Origin: Psychromonas sp030397575
GTDB lineage: Bacteria; Pseudomonadota; Gammaproteobacteria; Enterobacterales; Psychromonadaceae
Length of the DNA: 64,000 nt
Direction: 5' to 3' (one strand)
Assembly (NCBI RefSeq): GCF_046250175.1
Contig: NZ_CP176468.1
In this document: in pieces, positions 60,769-64,000 of the stretch
Numbering within the stretch: position 1 is the stretch's first letter
Layout: every line of letters begins with the position of its first letter
Notes under the pieces: generated by a model
Told to the model about the DNA's origin: nothing
Database searches by the model: none
What the model saw: the letters and a program-made list of their open reading frames with translations, nothing else
Program-made: the position numbers and the translations under genes

Positions 60769-63471
60769 ATGAGTTTACAGTCACTTAAACACTTCTTTAA
60801 TCCTAAGTCTGTTGCTGTTATTGGTGCATCCGTCAATATTAAGCGGGCAGGTTACTTAGTCATGAATAACTTGTTGGCGGCGGGCTTTAATGGCCCAATT
60901 ATGCCGGTAACCCCAAAACATCGTTCAGTACATGGTGTCTTAGCCTATCAAAAAATTTCCGATTTACCGATCGTCCCAGACTTAGCGGTAATCTGCACTA
61001 ATGAAGCCCGTATACCGGATATTCTTATTGCGTTGGCAGATAAAGGTTGTCGGGCTGCGATCATTGTCGCGACCGAAGGTCAAGCAAGCACTTCAAGTGA
61101 AATCTATCGTTTAGCAGCGAATTACCATATCCGTTTATTAGGTATGAGTAGTTTGGGGATTATTAGCCCGCATAGTTTATTAAATGCAAGTTTGGCGCAT
61201 TGTAATGCATTACCCGGTAATATTGCTTTTGTCTCTCAGTCAGCAGCAGTGTGTACAACCGTATTAGATTGGGCGAGCAGCAAAGGCATTGGTTTCTCTG
61301 CTTTTGTTTCATTGGGGGATGCGAAGGATATCGGCTTCCCTGAGGTGTTAGATTACCTGGCACGCGATGCAAAAACACAGTCTATTTTGTTGTACATTGA
61401 TAACATTGATAATGCCCGCGCTTTTGTATCTGCTGCACGTGCCATTGCACAACATAAAACAGTGTTAGTAATTAAATCTGGTAGCTCTTTATTAGGGGCT
61501 AAAGCGGCTGCTTTACATAGTCGAGGTTTATTTGGTCATGACAGTGTTTATGATGCAGCCATTAAACGTGCGGGGCTGTTACGTGTGCATGACTTACATG
61601 AATTATTTGCTGCCGTTGAAACTTTAGCTTATTCCAGAGCATTGCATGGAGAGCGTTTAGCAATTGTCAGTAATGGTGGTGGTTTGGGCGTTCTCGCCGT
61701 TGATAATTTGGTGGAGGAAGGAGGGCGTTTAGCAGAACTTGATGCACCGTTAATGGATAAGCTTAATGCCTGTTTACCTGCTAATTGGTCACATAACAAT
61801 CCCATTGATATGATTGGTGATGCAGATCCAACACGTTATGCTACGGCGTTGAAACATCTAATGGATAGTGACCAAGTGGATGCTATTTTAATCATACATT
61901 CACCTTCAGCATTATCGAATAGTGAAGAGACTGCATTAGCAATTGTCGAAGCGATTAAACAGCACCCTAGACGTAAACAAATTAATATATTAACTAATTG
62001 GACTGGGGAAGCCGCGGCAAGACCTGCGCGACAAATCTTTGCAAACGCTAAAATTCCTACCTTTAGAACTCCTACAGGGGCAAGTACTGCGTTTATGCAT
62101 TTAGTGCAATATCGACGCAACAAAAAACTATTAATGGAAACACCAATCAGTGTTCCAGATCATATTATCTACGATGCAAAAGCAGCCACAGACTTCATCA
62201 AAGAGATGCTAATTGAGCGCAGCAAAGGAGAAAATGATCAACCCGTTAAACTCAGCACTTATTGTACAAAACCGCTATTCGATGCATACCATCTTAATAC
62301 TATAGATACCCATATTGCTTTAGATATTACCGATGCTATTGAGAAAGCGAAAATCATAGGGTATCCCTTAGCGGTGAAGATAAATTCACCTGATATTCAG
62401 TTTAAATCCCAAGTCCATGGTGTGATGTTAAATATCAATAATGCGCGTGAACTTGATTCTGCCTTAAGGTCGATTAAAGAGCGTGTGAAGAAAGCCTTAC
62501 CTGATGCTAAATTGACTGGATTTACACTGCAAAAGATGGTGGCTTCTGGTTTGGCCTTGGAGCTGCGCGTTATGATTAAACAGGATGCTATTTTTGGTCC
62601 TGTTATTGCCATTTCTCAAGATAGTGATACCAGGGATCTGCAAACAACATTAGAAAATGCTGTTGTAGCCTTACCGCCATTAAACATGGCATTGGCAAGG
62701 TATTTGGTTATTCAAGGTATTAAAGATAAAAAGATAAAAGTGAAGCAACAAGTTCAAGACTTTGATATGCAGGCCGTTTGCTTAATGCTCACACAACTGT
62801 CACAAATGTTATTAGATAATCCACAAATAGAAGATTTAGATCTAAATCCGGTATTAGTGTCGGGGAATAATGTCACAATCGTGGATAGCCAAATAACGTT
62901 AATACAGAGTGAGGCAAGTTTACCCTGTCGGTTTGCGATTAGCCCATACCCTAAACACCTTGAAGAAATCATCGTTCTAAAAAATGGACAAACTATTCTG
63001 TTGAGGCCTATTACCGCTGAAGACGAAGTTCGCCACCAACTTTTTGATAATAGCCAAACTAAAGAAGATCGCTATAAACGTTATTTCTCACAGCGTGGCT
63101 CCATGACCCATGAAGAGATGGCAATGCTGACTCAAATAGATTACGAAAGAGAGATGGCTTTTATTGCCGTTAATTATAGTCATGAAGGAGAACAAGATAT
63201 TGTTGCAGTGATTCGCGCGTCTACTGATCCCGACAATATTGAAGCTGAATTTGGTATGATAGTAAGCCGAGATTTACAAGGGTTAGGTATGGGGTCATTA
63301 TTGTTGAATAAGATGATTGCTTATCAACAGTCTAAAGGCACTCGTTATTTAGTAGCGATGACCATGTTAAATAATATTGGTATGGCCAAATTAGCTAAAA
63401 AACTCGGTTTTAAAATAGAGCGTGATATCGAGGAGGGCATTATTAAAATGCATATGGAACTTACAAAGTGA
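60769..63471 (+). CDS. patZ: Protein lysine acetyltransferase PatZ (YfiQ/Pat)
   Basis: 900 aa, like E. coli PatZ (886 aa), which acetylates acetyl-CoA synthetase and other proteins. Domains: CoA-binding Rossmann fold (FFNPKSVAVIGASVNIKRAGY), succinyl-CoA-synthetase-like flavodoxin domain (FVSQSAAVCTTVLDWASSKGIGFSAFVSLGDAKDI), ATP-grasp-like segment (AEKAKIIGYPLAVKINSPDIQFKSQVHGV region, residues 510-730), and a C-terminal GNAT domain (EFGMIVSRDLQGLGMGSLLLNKMI, with L-Q-G-L-G-M-G as the acetyl-CoA loop). The first three form a non-catalytic NDP-forming acyl-CoA synthetase-like part. A 389-base gap separates it from pepN. Confidence 0.94.
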   Translation: MSLQSLKHFFNPKSVAVIGASVNIKRAGYLVMNNLLAAGFNGPIMPVTPKHRSVHGVLAYQKISDLPIVPDLAVICTNEARIPDILIALADKGCRAAIIVATEGQASTSSEIYRLAANYHIRLLGMSSLGIISPHSLLNASLAHCNALPGNIAFVSQSAAVCTTVLDWASSKGIGFSAFVSLGDAKDIGFPEVLDYLARDAKTQSILLYIDNIDNARAFVSAARAIAQHKTVLVIKSGSSLLGAKAAALHSRGLFGHDSVYDAAIKRAGLLRVHDLHELFAAVETLAYSRALHGERLAIVSNGGGLGVLAVDNLVEEGGRLAELDAPLMDKLNACLPANWSHNNPIDMIGDADPTRYATALKHLMDSDQVDAILIIHSPSALSNSEETALAIVEAIKQHPRRKQINILTNWTGEAAARPARQIFANAKIPTFRTPTGASTAFMHLVQYRRNKKLLMETPISVPDHIIYDAKAATDFIKEMLIERSKGENDQPVKLSTYCTKPLFDAYHLNTIDTHIALDITDAIEKAKIIGYPLAVKINSPDIQFKSQVHGVMLNINNARELDSALRSIKERVKKALPDAKLTGFTLQKMVASGLALELRVMIKQDAIFGPVIAISQDSDTRDLQTTLENAVVALPPLNMALARYLVIQGIKDKKIKVKQQVQDFDMQAVCLMLTQLSQMLLDNPQIEDLDLNPVLVSGNNVTIVDSQITLIQSEASLPCRFAISPYPKHLEEIIVLKNGQTILLRPITAEDEVRHQLFDNSQTKEDRYKRYFSQRGSMTHEEMAMLTQIDYEREMAFIAVNYSHEGEQDIVAVIRASTDPDNIEAEFGMIVSRDLQGLGMGSLLLNKMIAYQQSKGTRYLVAMTMLNNIGMAKLAKKLGFKIERDIEEGIIKMHMELTK

Positions 63472-63860
63472 GGATAAGTCTGATACAAATACACAGCCTT
63501 GATTGATGTTAGCCGTATCACCATTGTGTAGAGTGGATAAACGGTGATCAATTTTCCCTATTTGTAATTGATTGTTAACGATAAAAAAGAATATACGTAA
63601 ATACAATGTCGTGGTTATAGCATTAGCATTAAATAAGTTGTTTTATTTTTACGTCGTAAATAATACTTAATTCTATTGGTAAGTTGCTGCAAAAAAGGAT
63701 TATTCCCCTTTTGCTATTTATAAAGTAGATAAGTTGTTAACCAGTAAAATAGACAATGTAAAGAGTGTGATTGTTATTGATATACAAATAAGGCTTAGTA
63801 AATAAGTCGCCTTCTTGTATATTAACCGTATTAATTTCCCTGATTTAAGAGTGTATAAAA
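63472..63860. other. Intergenic region patZ-pepN
   Basis: No gene, clear terminator or operator recognised. A weak ATCACC/GGTGAT pair spans 63517-63555. The pepN promoter must lie in this AT-rich stretch. Confidence 0.4.
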
Positions 63861-64000
63861 ATGAGCCAGTCTGACTCTCTCGTAGAAGAAGTTATCGAAA
63901 GAAATCCGCAAGAAAAACACCTTAGTGATTACCGTCCATCAGATTACACTATCTCCACTATTGACCTTGAGTTTGATCTGTTTGATAACCAAACTAAAGT
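63861..64000 (+). CDS. pepN: Aminopeptidase N PepN (3' part beyond window)
   Basis: First 46 codons of a gene running out of the window. After a short variable leader, HLSDYRPSDYTISTIDLEFDLFDNQTKV matches the start of PepN (E. coli: RHDYRAPDYQITDIDLTFDL). PepN is the M1 zinc aminopeptidase of about 870 aa; the GAMEN and HExxH motifs are outside the window. ATG 63861 is preceded by AAGAGTG. Confidence 0.85.
   Translation, partial: MSQSDSLVEEVIERNPQEKHLSDYRPSDYTISTIDLEFDLFDNQTK

Noticed and set aside
1..64000. CRISPR array, rRNA operon, prophage or insertion-sequence transposase
   Set aside because: No regularly spaced repeats, no rRNA sequence, and no transposase, integrase or phage structural protein was seen in any frame.

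Overview
The window looks like a chromosomal segment of a low-GC, marine, cold-adapted gammaproteobacterium close to Psychromonas/Moritella/Vibrio. The grounds are the E. coli-like forms of GmhA-YafJ, HexR-PykA, Glk, YidA and PatZ, the AT-rich intergenic DNA, LexA-, CueR-, HexR- and Fur-type sites, and a cluster of Vibrio-style integron cassettes. The genus is an inference; no rRNA is present. There is no CRISPR array, prophage or transposase gene.

Layout. 1-3710: end of a glycogen operon (glgB, cut by the window edge, and glgX). 3835-5830: yeaC, gmhA and yafJ. 5938-6760: a decayed DNA-alkylation-repair gene. 7214-8530: a dicarboxylate/glutamate symporter. 8590-11430: copper export (copA then cueR) with a CueR promoter, divergent from the SOS polymerase dinB, which has a LexA box. 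12811-16990: MarC-family and YjiH-family membrane proteins, a diguanylate cyclase and a GST. 17071-20629: a glycolysis block (pykA, the sugar-metabolism regulator hexR, divergent glk) with two HexR-like sites. 20739-20826: tRNA-Ser(GGA). 21045-23155: four integron-type gene cassettes separated by three attC sites, with no integrase anywhere in the window (a CALIN). 23275-38859: an exonuclease/GIY-YIG fusion, gpmI, small enzymes, a radical SAM protein, a 5'-nucleotidase, an AraC/EamA pair, and a PhnD-like binding protein beside a GGDEF-EAL protein. 38883-49983: a Bcr-type pump, a RecQ-like helicase, yidA, an FMN reductase, a lactonase-like protein, PhyH, a MocR regulator divergent from DUF1127-LysE, and msrA. 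50444-53245: acnB. 53351-64000: a dehalogenase, a TetR-MFS pair, an MDR oxidoreductase divergent from a LysR regulator, a HExxH membrane protein, a MATE pump, the lysine acetyltransferase patZ and the start of pepN.

The most unusual features are: the integrase-less cassette cluster next to tRNA-Ser; two central-metabolism enzymes (AcnB, 933 aa, and GpmI) that read like Bacteroidetes proteins, suggesting replacement by transfer; a perfect 20-bp inverted repeat just upstream of a 98-aa gene of unknown function; and several operators readable directly from the DNA: matched palindromes CTAAAC-N4-GGTTAG at both TetR/MFS genes, four ATACAGA heptamers between mocR and lysE, and a 19-bp-spacer CueR promoter.

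Several gene starts were moved inward from the longest reading frame because a Shine-Dalgarno sequence and family alignment favour the internal start; this is stated in each entry. Family assignments come from recognised motifs and remembered homologues, not from searches.
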